Source: Bombus terrestris
Taxonomy: Eukaryota; Arthropoda; Insecta; Hymenoptera; Apidae
Direction of reading: 5' to 3'
DNA: 64,000 nt
Assembly: GCF_910591885.1 (NCBI RefSeq)
Contig: NC_063277.1
Location: 5,270,001-5,334,000, forward strand
Position numbers and translations under genes: made by a program. Each line of letters begins with the position of its first letter. Within the stretch, counting starts at the first letter, position 1. Below are positions 26,301-40,400 of this stretch, in pieces. A model generated the notes under the pieces. The model searched no databases, was not told where the DNA came from, and saw nothing but the letters and a program-made list of their open reading frames with translations.

Positions 26301-26800
26301 TTACACGTTGTATGGTAATAGTATATGACGTTATACGTTATAACGTAATACTATTTAACGTTACACGTAGTATGGTAATAGTATATGACGTTATACGTTA
26401 TTACGTAATACTATATAAGGTCATATGTTACAACGTAATACTATATAACGTTACACGTTGTATGGTAATAGTATATGACGTTATACGTTATAACGTAATA
26501 CTATATAACGTTACACGTTTTATCGTAATAGTATATAACGTTACACGTTATATCGTAATAGTATATAACGTTATACGTTATAACCTAATACTACAGAACG
26601 TTAAACGTTATAACGTAATACTATACAACGTTACACGTTGTATGGTAATAGTATATGACGATATACGTTATAACGTAAAACTCTATAACGTTACACGTTG
26701 TATGGTAATAGTATATGACGTTATACGTTATAACGTAATACTATATAACGTTATATATTTTATCGTAATACTACATAACGTTAAACGATATAACGTCATA
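23342..26800 (+). repeat. M2, extended M3 and S block
   Basis: The M2 part is intact, with one private AGAAACG change near 23661. In M3 the segment around 24150-24450 is repeated from about 24440 with an offset near 300 bp, so ATATAGCGATACACG occurs at both about 24251 and 24531. From about 25561 to 26480 it is an S block with a GTATAAGACG stop at about 25787, corresponding to the stop near 2556 (offset 23,231). It ends with AACCTAATACTACAG and a TTATATATTTT monomer, as before 4770. Confidence 0.78.
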
Positions 26801-27420
26801 CCATTAATGTTACACGTTGTATGGTTATAGTATATGACGTTATACGTTACAACGTAATACTATTTAACGTTATACGTTATTACGGACTACTATATAACGT
26901 TACACATTATATCGTAATACTATACAACGTTACGCGTTGTATGGTAATAGTACATAACTATATACGTTACAACGTTATACTATTTAACGTTATACGTTAT
27001 AACGTAATAGTACATAACGTTAAACGTTATAACGTAATACTACATAACGTTAAACGTTATAACGTCATACTGTATAAAGTTACACGTTGTATGGTAATAG
27101 TATATGACGTTATACGTTATTACGTAATACTATATAACGTTACACGTTATATCGCAATAGTATATAACGTTATAAGTTATAACGAAATACTACAGAACGT
27201 TAAACGTTATAACGTAATACTATATAACGTTACACGTTGTATGGTAATAGTAAATGACGTTATACGTTATAACGTAATGCTGTATAACGCTATACGTTAT
27301 AACGTAATACTATATAAAGTTATATGTTTTATCGTAATACTATATAACGTTAAAGGTTATAACGTCATACTATATAACGTTAAACGTTATAACGTCTGAC
27401 TATATAACGTTACCCGTTGT
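26801..27420 (+). repeat. Lead-in to the 4.7-kb repeat tract
   Basis: It begins with a 1-bp-short monomer and duplicates 4770-5389 at an offset of 22,031 bp. Its last 190 bp or so (GTAAATGACG, ATGCTGTATAACGC, ATAAAGTTATATG, CGTCTGAC) also match the ends of higher-order copies 1 and 2 (offset 4,707), so it is the tail of a truncated preceding unit. Confidence 0.8.
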
Positions 27421-30400
27421 ATGGTAATTGTATATGACGTTACACGTTATATCGTAATACTATATAACGTTACACGTTGCATAGTAGTATTATGTAACGT
27501 TATACGTTATAACGTAATACTATATAACGTTATATGTTTTAAGGTAACACTACATAACGTTAAACGTTATAACGTCATACTATGTAACGTTACACGTTGT
27601 TTGGTAATAGTATATAACGATATACATTACAACGTAATACTATTTAACTTTATACGTTATAACGTAATACTATATAACGTTACACGTAGTATGGTAGTAG
27701 TATATGACGTTATACGTTATAACGTAATACTATATAACGTCATACGTTACAACGTAATACTATATAACGTTACACGTTGTATCGTAATAGTAGATGACGT
27801 TATACGTTATAACGTAATACTATATAACGTTATATGTTTTATCGTAATACTACATAACGTTAAACGATATAACGTCATACCATTAATGTTACACGTTGTA
27901 TGGTTATAGTATATGACGTTATACGTTACAACGTAATACTATTTAACGTTATACGTTATTACGGACTACTATATAACGTTACACATTATATCGTAATACT
28001 ATACAACGTTACGCGTTGTATGGTAATAGTACATAACTATATACGTTACAACGTTATACTATTTAACGTTATACGTTATAACGTAATACTATATAACGTT
28101 ATATGTTTTAACGTAATACCACATAACGTTAAACGTTATAACGTCATACTATATAACGTTACACGTAGTATGGTCATAGTATATGACGTTATACGTTATA
28201 ACGCAATACTATATAACGTCATACGTTACAACGTAATACTATATAACGTTACACGTTGTATGGTAATAGTATATGACGTTATACGTTATAACGTAATACT
28301 ATATAACGTTACACGTTTTATCGTAATAGTATATAACGTTATACGTTATAACGTAAAACTACATAACGATAAACGTTATAACGTCATACTATATGAAGTT
28401 GCACGTTGTATGGTAATAGTATATAACGTTATGCGTTACAACGTAATACTATTTAACGATATACGTTATAACGTAATACTATATAACGTTATATGTTTTA
28501 AGGTAATACTACATAACGTTAAACGTTATAACGTCATACTGTATAAAGTTACACGTTGTATGGTAATAGTATATAACGCTATACGTTACAACGTAATACT
28601 ATTTAACGATATACGTTATAACGTAATACTATATAACGTTATATGTTTTAAGGTAATACTACATAACGTTAAACGTTATAACGTCATACTATATAACGTT
28701 ACACGTTGTATAGTAGTGTTATATAACGTTATACGTTAGAACGTAATACTATATAACGTTATATGTTTTATCGTAATACTACATAACGTTAAACGATATA
28801 ACGTCATACCATTAATGTTACACGTTGTATGGTTATAGTATATGACGTTATACGTTACAACGTAATACTATTTAACGTTATACGTTATTACGGACCACTG
28901 TATAACGTTACACATTATATCGCAATACTATATAACGTTATCCGTTGTATGGTAATAGTGAATAACTATATACGTTACAACGTTATACTACTTAACGTTA
29001 TACGTTATAACGTAATACTATATAACGTTATATGTTTTAACGTAATACCACATAACGTCAAACGTTATAACGTCATACTATATAACGTTACACGTTGTAT
29101 GGTAATAGTATATGACGTTATACGTTATAACGTAATACTATATAACGATACACGTTATATCGTAATAGTATATAACGTTATACGTTATAACGTAATACTA
29201 CATAACGTTAAAAGATATAACGTCATACCATTAATGTTACTCGTTGTATGGTTATAGTATATGACGTTATACGTTACAACGTAATACTATTTAACGTTAT
29301 ACGTTATTACGGACCACTGTATAACGTTACACATTATATCGCAATACTATATAACGTTATCCGTTGTATGGTAATAGTGCATAACTATATACGTTACAAC
29401 GTTATACTACTTAACGTTATACGTTATAACGTAATACTATATAACGTTATATGTTTTAACGTAATACCACATAACGTTAAACGTTATAACGTCATACTAT
29501 ATAACGTTACACGCTGTATGGTTATGGTATATGACGTTATACGTTACAACGTAATACTATTTATCGTTATACGTTACAACGTAATACTATTTATCGTTAT
29601 ACGTTATAACGTAATACTATATAACGCTATACGTTATAACGTAATACTATATAACGTTATATGTTTTATCGTAATACTACATAACGTTAAAGGTTATAAC
29701 GTCATACTACATAATATTAAACGTTATAACGTCATACTATATAACGTTACCCGTTGTATGGTAATAGTACATAACGTTAAACGTTATAACGTAATACTAC
29801 ATAACGTTAAACGTTATAACGTCATACTGTATAAAGTTACACGTTGTATGGTAATAGTATATAACGTTATACGTTACAACGTAATACTATTTAACGATAT
29901 ACGTTATAACGTAATACTATATAACGTTATATGTTTTATCGTAATACTACATAACGTTAAACGTTATAACGTCATACTATATAACGTTACACGTTGTATG
30001 GTAATAGTATTTGACGTTATACGTTATTACGTAATACTATATAACGTTACACGTTATATCGCAATAGTATATAACGTAAATGATCATAACGTCATACTAC
30101 ATAACGTTAAACGTTATAACGTCTGACTATATAACGTTACCCGTTGTATGGTAATTGTATATGACGTTACACGTTATATCGTAATACTATATAACGTTAC
30201 ACGTTGCATAGTAGTATTATGTAACGTTATACGTTATAACGTAATACTATATAACGTTATATGTTTTAAGGTAACACTACATAACGTTAAACGTTATAAC
30301 GTCATACTATGTAACGTTACACGTTGTATGGTAATAGTATATAACGATATACATTACAACGTAATACTATTTAACGTTATACGTTATAACGTAATACTAT

Positions 30401-32127
30401 ATAACGTTACACGTTGTATGGTAATAGTATATGACGTTATACGTTATTACGTAATACTATATAACGTTACACGTTATATCGCAATAGTATATAACGTTAT
30501 ACGTTATAACGTAATACTACAGAACGTCAAACGTTATAGCGTAATACTATATAACGTTACACGTTGTATGGTAATAGTATATGACGTTATACGTTATAAC
30601 GTAATACTATATAACGCTATACGTTATAACGTAATACTATATAACGTTATATGTTTTATCGTAATACAACATAACGTTAAAGGTTATAACGTCATACTAC
30701 ATAACGTTAAACGTTATAACGTCATACTATATAACGTTACCCGCTGTATGGTAATAGTACATAACGTTATACATTACAACGTAATACTATTTAACGTTAT
30801 ACGTTATAACATAATACTATATAACGTTACACGTAGTATGGTAATAGTATATGACGTTATACGTTATAACGTAATACTATATAACGTCATACGTTACAAC
30901 GTAATACTATATAACGTTACACGTTGTATGGTAATAGTATATGACGTTATACGTTATAACGTAATACTATATAACGTTACACGTGGTATGGTAATAGTAT
31001 ATGACGTTATACGTTATAACGTAATACTATATAACGTCATACGTTACAACGTAATACTATATAACGTTACACGTTGTATGGTAATAGTATATAACGTTAT
31101 ACGTTATATCGTAATAGTATATAACGTTATACGTTATAACGTAACACTACAGAACGTTAAACGTTATAACGTAATACTATATAACGGTACACGCTGTATG
31201 GTAATAGTATAAGACGTTATACGTTATAACGTAATACTATATAACGTCATACGTTACAACGTAATACTATATAACGTTACACGTTGTATGGTAATAGTAT
31301 ATGACGTTATACGTTATTACGTAATACTATATAACGTTACACATTATATCGTAATACTATATAACGTTACCCGTTGTATGGTAATAGTACATAACAATAT
31401 ACGTTACAACGTTATACTATTTAACGTTATACGTTATAACGTAATACTATATAACATTAAACGTTATGACGTCATACTATATAACGTTACACGTTGTATG
31501 GTAATAGTATATGACGTTATACGTTATAACGTAATACTATATAACGTTACACGTTTTATCGTAATAGTATATAACGTTACACGTTATAACGTAAAACTAC
31601 ATAACGATAAACGTTATAACGACATACTATATGAAGTTGCACGTTGTATGGTAATAGTATATAACGATATACGTTACAACGTAATACTATTTATCGTTAT
31701 ACGTTATAACGTAATACTATATAACGTTACACGTTATATCGTAATAGTATATAACGTTATACGTTATAACCTAATACTACAGAACGTTAAACGTTATAAC
31801 GTAATACTATACAACGTTACACGTTATATGGTAATAGTATATGACGATATACGTTATAACGTAATACTCTATAACGTTACACGTTGTATGGTAATAGTAT
31901 ATGACGTTATACGTTATAACGTAATACTATATAACGTTACACGTTGTATGGTAATAGTAAATGACGTTATACGTTATAACGTAATGCTGTATAACGCTAT
32001 ACGTTATAACGTAATACTATATAAAGTTATATGTTTTATCGTAATACTATATAACGTTAAAGGTTATAACGTCATACTATATAACGTTAAACGTTATAAC
32101 GTCTGACTATATAACGTTACCCGTTGT
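27421..32127 (+). repeat. 4,707-bp higher-order repeat, copy 1
   Basis: The unit is 157 monomers with three 1-bp-short members (27880, 28809, 29228), which gives exactly 4,710 minus 3 bp. Its order is the P-specific part (27421-30147), M1 (30148-31287) and an M2 variant ending in a CGTCTGAC monomer (31288-32127). A TGATCA monomer is at 30081-30086. The P part contains the 419-bp step 28829 to 29248. In this copy the M2 start reads TTACGTAATA rather than TTACGGACTA. Confidence 0.9.
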
Positions 32128-35100
32128 ATGGTAATTGTATATGACGTTACACGTTATATCGTAATACTATATAACGTTACACGTTGCATAGTAGTATTAT
32201 GTAACGTTATACGTTATAACGTAATACTATATAACGTTATATGTTTTAAGGTAACACTACATAACGTTAAACGTTATAACGTCATACTATGTAACGTTAC
32301 ACGTTGTTTGGTAATAGTATATAACGATATACATTACAACGTAATACTATTTAACTTTATACGTTATAACGTAATACTATATAACGTTACACGTAGTATG
32401 GTAATAGTATATGACGTTATACGTTATAACGTAATACTATATAACGTCATACGTTACAACGTAATACTATATAACGTTACACGTTGTATCGTAATAGTAG
32501 ATGACGTTATACGTTATAACGTAATACTATATAACGTTATATGTTTTATCGTAATACTACATAACGTTAAACGATATAACGTCATACCATTAATGTTACA
32601 CGTTGTATGGTTATAGTATATGACGTTATACGTTACAACGTAATACTATTTAACGTTATACGTTATTACGGACTACTATATAACGTTACACATTATATCG
32701 TAATACTATACAACGTTACGCGTTGTATGGTAATAGTACATAACTATATACGTTACAACGTTATACTATTTAACGTTATACGTTATAACGTAATACTATA
32801 TAACGTTATATGTTTTAACGTAATACCACATAACGTTAAACGTTATAACGTCATACTATATAACGTTACACGTAGTATGGTCATAGTATATGACGTTATA
32901 CGTTATAACGCAATACTATATAACGTCATACGTTACAACGTAATACTATATAACGTTACACGTTGTATGGTAATAGTATATGACGTTATACGTTATAACG
33001 TAATACTATATAACGTTACACGTTTTATCGTAATAGTATATAACGTTATACGTTATAACGTAAAACTACATAACGATAAACGTTATAACGTCATACTATA
33101 TGAAGTTGCACGTTGTATGGTAATAGTATATAACGTTATGCGTTACAACGTAATACTATTTAACGTTATACGTTATAACGTAATACTATATAACGTTACA
33201 TGTTTTAACGTAATACTACATAACGTTAAACGTTATAACGTCATACTGTATAAAGTTACACGTTGTATGGTAATAGTATATAACGCTATACGTTACAACG
33301 TAATACTATTTAACGATATACGTTATAACGTAATACTATATAACGTTATATGTTTTAAGGTAATACTACATAACGTTAAACGTTATAACGTCATACTATA
33401 TAACGTTACACGTTGTATAGTAGTGTTATATAACGTTATACGTTAGAACGTAATACTATATAACGTTATATGTTTTATCGTAATACTACATAACGTTAAA
33501 CGATATAACGTCATACCATTAATGTTACACGTTGTATGGTTATAGTATATGACGTTATACGTTACAACGTAATACTATTTAACGTTATACGTTATTACGG
33601 ACCACTGTATAACGTTACACATTATATCGCAATACTATATAACGTTATCCGTTGTATGGTAATAGTGCATAACTATATACGTTACAACGTTATACTACTT
33701 AACGTTATACGTTATAACGTAATACTATATAACGTTATATGTTTTAACGTAATACCACATAACGTCAAACGTTATAACGTCATACTATATAACGTTACAC
33801 GTTGTATGGTAATAGTATATGACGTTATACGTTATAACGTAATACTATATAACGATACACGTTATATCGTAATAGTATATAACGTTATACGTTATAACGT
33901 AATACTACATAACGTTAAAAGATATAACGTCATACCATTAATGTTACTCGTTGTATGGTTATAGTATATGACGTTATACGTTACAACGTAATACTATTTA
34001 TCGTTATACGTTACAACGTAATACTATTTATCGTTATACGTTATAACGTAATACTATATAACGCTATACGTTATAACGTAATACTATATAACGTTATATG
34101 TTTTATCGTAATACTACATAACGTTAAAGGTTATAACGTCATACTACATAATATTAAACGTTATAACGTCATACCATTAATGTTACACGTTGTATGGTTA
34201 TAGTATATGACGTTATACGTTACAACGTAATACTATTTAACGTTATACGTTATTACGGACCACTGTATAACGTTACACATTATATCGCAATACTATATAA
34301 CGTTATCCGTTGTATGGTAATAGTGCATAACTATATACGTTACAACGTTATACTACTTAACGTTATACGTTATAACGTAATACTATATAACGTTATATGT
34401 TTTAACGTAATACCACATAACGTCAAACGTTATAACGTCATACTATATAACGTTACACGTTGTATGGTAATAGTATATGACGTTATACGTTATAACGTAA
34501 TACTATATAACGATACACGTTATATCGTAATAGTATATAACGTTATACGTTATAACGTAATACTACATAACGTTAAAAGATATAACGTCATACCATTAAT
34601 GTTACTCGTTGTATGGTTATAGTATATGACGTTATACGTTACAACGTAATACTATTTAACGTTATACGTTATTACGGACCACTGTATAACGTTACACATT
34701 ATATCGCAATACTATATAACGTTATCCGTTGTATGGTAATAGTGCATAACTATATACGTTACAACGTTATACTACTTAACGTTATACGTTATAACGTAAT
34801 ACTATATAACGTTATATGTTTTAACGTAATACCACATAACGTTAAACGTTATAACGTCATACTATATAACGTTACACGCTGTATGGTTATGGTATATGAC
34901 GTTATACGTTACAACGTAATACTATTTATCGTTATACGTTACAACGTAATACTATTTATCGTTATACGTTATAACGTAATACTATATAACGCTATACGTT
35001 ATAACGTAATACTATATAACGTTATATGTTTTATCGTAATACTACATAACGTTAAAGGTTATAACGTCATACTACATAATATTAAACGTTATAACGTCAT

Positions 35101-37492
35101 ACTATATAACGTTACCCGTTGTATGGTAATAGTACATAACGTTAAACGTTATAACGTAATACTACATAACGTTAAACGTTATAACGTCATACTGTATAAA
35201 GTTACACGTTGTATGGTAATAGTATATAACGTTATACGTTACAACGTAATACTATTTAACGATATACGTTATAACGTAATACTATATAACGTTATATGTT
35301 TTATCGTAATACTACATAACGTTAAACGTTATAACGTCATACTATATAACGTTACACGTTGTATGGTAATAGTATTTGACGTTATACGTTATTACGTAAT
35401 ACTATATAACGTTACACGTTATATCGCAATAGTATATAACGTAAATGATCATAACGTCATACTACATAACGTTAAACGTTATAACGTCTGACTATATAAC
35501 GTTACCCGTTGTATGGTAATTGTATATGACGTTACACGTTATATCGTAATACTATATAACGTTACACGTTGCATAGTAGTATTATGTAACGTTATACGTT
35601 ATAACGTAATACTATATAACGTTATATGTTTTAAGGTAACACTACATAACGTTAAACGTTATAACGTCATACTATGTAACGTTACACGTTGTATGGTAAT
35701 AGTATATAACGATATACATTACAACGTAATACTATTTAACGTTATACGTTATAACGTAATACTATATAACGTTACACGTTGTATGGTAATAGTATATGAC
35801 GTTATACGTTATTACGTAATACTATATAACGTTACACGTTATATCGCAATAGTATATAACGTTATACGTTATAACGTAATACTACAGAACGTCAAACGTT
35901 ATAGCGTAATACTATATAACGTTACACGTTGTATGGTAATAGTATATGACGTTATACGTTATAACGTAATACTATATAACGCTATACGTTATAACGTAAT
36001 ACTATATAACGTTATATGTTTTATCGTAATACAACATAACGTTAAAGGTTATAACGTCATACTACATAACGTTAAACGTTATAACGTCATACTATATAAC
36101 GTTACCCGCTGTATGGTAATAGTACATAACGTTATACATTACAACGTAATACTATTTAACGTTATACGTTATAACATAATACTATATAACGTTACACGTA
36201 GTATGGTAATAGTATATGACGTTATACGTTATAACGTAATACTATATAACGTCATACGTTACAACGTAATACTATATAACGTTACACGTTGTATGGTAAT
36301 AGTATATGACGTTATACGTTATAACGTAATACTATATAACGTTACACGTTGTATGGTAATAGTATATGACGTTATACGTTATAACGTAATACTATATAAC
36401 GTCATACGTTACAACGTAATACTATATAACGTTACACGTTGTATGGTAATAGTATATAACGTTATACGTTATATCGTAATAGTATATAACGTTATACGTT
36501 ATAACGTAACACTACAGAACGTTAAACGTTATAACGTAATACTATATAACGGTACACGCTGTATGGTAATAGTATAAGACGTTATACGTTATAACGTAAT
36601 ACTATATAACGTCATACGTTACAACGTAATACTATATAACGTTACACGTTGTATGGTAATAGTATATGACGTTATACGTTATTACGGACTACTATATAAC
36701 GTTACACATTATATCGTAATACTATATAACGTTACCCGTTGTATGGTAATAGTACATAACAATATACGTTACAACGTTATACTATTTAACGTTATACGTT
36801 ATAACGTAATACTATATAACATTAAACGTTATGACGTCATACTATATAACGTTACACGTTGTATGGTAATAGTATATGACGTTATACGTTATAACGTAAT
36901 ACTATATAACGTTACACGTTTTATCGTAATAGTATATAACGTTACACGTTATAACGTAAAACTACATAACGATAAACGTTATAACGACATACTATATGAA
37001 GTTGCACGTTGTATGGTAATAGTATATAACGATATACGTTACAACGTAATACTATTTATCGTTATACGTTATAACGTAATACTATATAACGTTACACGTT
37101 ATATCGTAATAGTATATAACGTTATACGTTATAACCTAATACTACAGAACGTTAAACGTTATAACGTAATACTATACAACGTTACACGTTATATGGTAAT
37201 AGTATATGACGATATACGTTATAACGTAATACTCTATAACGTTACACGTTGTATGGTAATAGTATATGACGTTATACGTTATAACGTAATACTATATAAC
37301 GTTACACGTTGTATGGTAATAGTAAATGACGTTATACGTTATAACGTAATGCTGTATAACGCTATACGTTATAACGTAATACTATATAAAGTTATATGTT
37401 TTATCGTAATACTATATAACGTTAAAGGTTATAACGTCATACTATATAACGTTAAACGTTATAACGTCTGACTATATAACGTTACCCGTTGT
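32128..37492 (+). repeat. Higher-order repeat, copy 2, expanded to 5,365 bp
   Basis: Monomer order is the same as copy 1 but with an extra 658 bp (22 monomers minus two 1-bp-short ones) between about 33955 and 34612. Markers on the left side sit 4,707 bp after copy 1 and those on the right sit 5,365 bp after it. It carries five 1-bp-short monomers (32587, 33516, 33935, 34174, 34593) and TGATCA at 35446-35451. Outside the insertion it differs from copy 1 only at scattered positions. Confidence 0.9.
33955..34193 (+). repeat. 239-bp chimeric segment inside copy 2
   Basis: The segment starts like the TATTTATCG stretch at 34888 but directly follows the TACTCGTTG variant monomer. It ends with an AATATTAAACG monomer joined to a 1-bp-short monomer (34174), an association not seen elsewhere. 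It is followed by a full 419-bp segment (34194-34612). Together 239 and 419 make the 658-bp expansion. Confidence 0.82.
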
Positions 37493-40400
37493 ATGGTAAT
37501 TGTATATGACGTTACACGTTATATCGTAATACTATATAACGTTACACGTTGCATAGTAGTATTATGTAACGTTATACGTTATAACGTAATACTATATAAC
37601 GTTATATGTTTTAAGGTAACACTACATAACGTTAAACGTTATAACGTCATACTATGTAACGTTACACGTTGTTTGGTAATAGTATATAACGATATACATT
37701 ACAACGTAATACTATTTAACTTTATACGTTATAACGTAATACTATATAACGTTACACGTAGTATGGTAATAGTATATGACGTTATACGTTATAACGTAAT
37801 ACTATATAACGTCATACGTTACAACGTAATACTATATAACGTTACACGTTGTATCGTAATAGTAGATGACGTTATACGTTATAACGTAATACTATATAAC
37901 GTTATATGTTTTATCGTAATACTACATAACGTTAAACGATATAACGTCATACCATTAATGTTACACGTTGTATGGTTATAGTATATGACGTTATACGTTA
38001 CAACGTAATACTATTTAACGTTATACGTTATTACGGACTACTATATAACGTTACACATTATATCGTAATACTATACAACGTTACGCGTTGTATGGTAATA
38101 GTACATAACTATATACGTTACAACGTTATACTATTTAACGTTATACGTTATAACGTAATACTATATAACGTTATATGTTTTAACGTAATACCACATAACG
38201 TTAAACGTTATAACGTCATACTATATAACGTTACACGTAGTATGGTCATAGTATATGACGTTATACGTTATAACGCAATACTATATAACGTCATACGTTA
38301 CAACGTAATACTATATAACGTTACACGTTGTATGGTAATAGTATATGACGTTATACGTTATAACGTAATACTATATAACGTTACACGTTTTATCGTAATA
38401 GTATATAACGTTACACGTTATAACGTAAAACTACATAACGATAAACGTTATAACGTCATACTATATGAAGTTGCACGTTGTATGGTAATAGTATATAACG
38501 TTATGCGTTACAACGTAATACTATTTAACGATATACGTTATAACGTAATACTATATAACGTTATATGTTTTAAGGTAATACTACATAACGTTAAACGTTA
38601 TAACGTCATACTGTATAAAGTTACACGATGTATGGTAATAGTATATAACGCTATACGTTACAACGTAATACTATTTAACGATATACGTTATAACGTAATA
38701 CTATATAACGTTATATGTTTTAAGGTAATACTACATAACGTTAAACGTTATAACGTCATACTATATAACGTTACACGTTGTATAGTAGTGTTATATAACG
38801 TTATACGTTAGAACGTAATACTATATAACGTTATATGTTTTATCGTAATACTACATAACGTTAAACGATATAACGTCATACCATTAATGTTACACGTTGT
38901 ATGGTTATAGTATATGACGTTATACGTTACAACGTAATACTATTTAACGTTATACGTTATTACGGACCACTGTATAACGTTACACATTATATCGCAATAC
39001 TATATAACGTTATCCGTTGTATGGTAATAGTGCATAACTATATACGTTACAACGTTATACTACTTAACGTTATACGTTATAACGTAATACTATATAACGT
39101 TATATGTTTTAACGTAATACCACATAACGTCAAACGTTATAACGTCATACTATATAACGTTACACGTTGTATGGTAATAGTATATGACGTTATACGTTAT
39201 AACGTAATACTATATAACGATACACGTTATATCGTAATAGTATATAACGTTATACGTTATACCGTAATACTACATAACGTTAAAAGATATAACGTCATAC
39301 CATTAATGTTACTCGTTGTATGGTTATAGTATATGACGTTATACGTTACAACGTAATACTATTTAACGTTATACGTTATTACGGACCACTGTATAACGTT
39401 ACACATTATATCGCAATACTATATAACGTTATCCGTTGTATGGTAATAGTGCATAACTATATACGTTACAACGTTATACTACTTAACGTTATACGTTATA
39501 ACGTAATACTATATAACGTTATATGTTTTAACGTAATACCACATAACGTTAAACGTTATAACGTCATACTATATAACGTTACACGCTGTATGGTTATGGT
39601 ATATGACGTTATACGTTACAACGTAATACTATTTATCGTTATACGTTACAACGTAATACTATTTATCGTTATACGTTATAACGTAATACTATATAACGCT
39701 ATACGTTATAACGTAATACTATATAACGTTATATGTTTTATCGTAATACTACATAACGTTAAAGGTTATAACGTCATACTACATAATATTAAACGTTATA
39801 ACGTCATACTATATAACGTTACCCGTTGTATGGTAATAGTACATAACGTTAAACGTTATAACGTAATACTACATAACGTCAAACGTTATAACGTCATACT
39901 GTATAAAGTTACACGTTGTATGGTAATAGTATATAACGTTATACGTTACAACGTAATACTATTTAACGATATACGTTATAACGTAATACTATATAACGTT
40001 ATATGTTTTATCGTAATACCACATAACGTTAAACGTTATAACGTCATACTATATAACGTTACACGTTGTATGGTAATAGTATATGACGTTATACGTTATT
40101 ACGTAATACTATATAACGTTACACGTTATATCGCAATAGTATATAACGTAAATGATCATAACGTCATACTACATAACGTTAAACGTTATAACGTCTGACT
40201 ATATAACGTTACCCGTTGTATGGTAATTGTATATGACGTTACACGTTATATCGTAATACTATATAACGTTACACGTTGCATAGTAGTATTATGTAACGTT
40301 ATACGTTATAACGTAATACTATATAACGTTATATGTTTTAAGGTAACACTACATAACGTTAAACGTTATAACGTCATACTATGTAACGTTACACGTTGTA

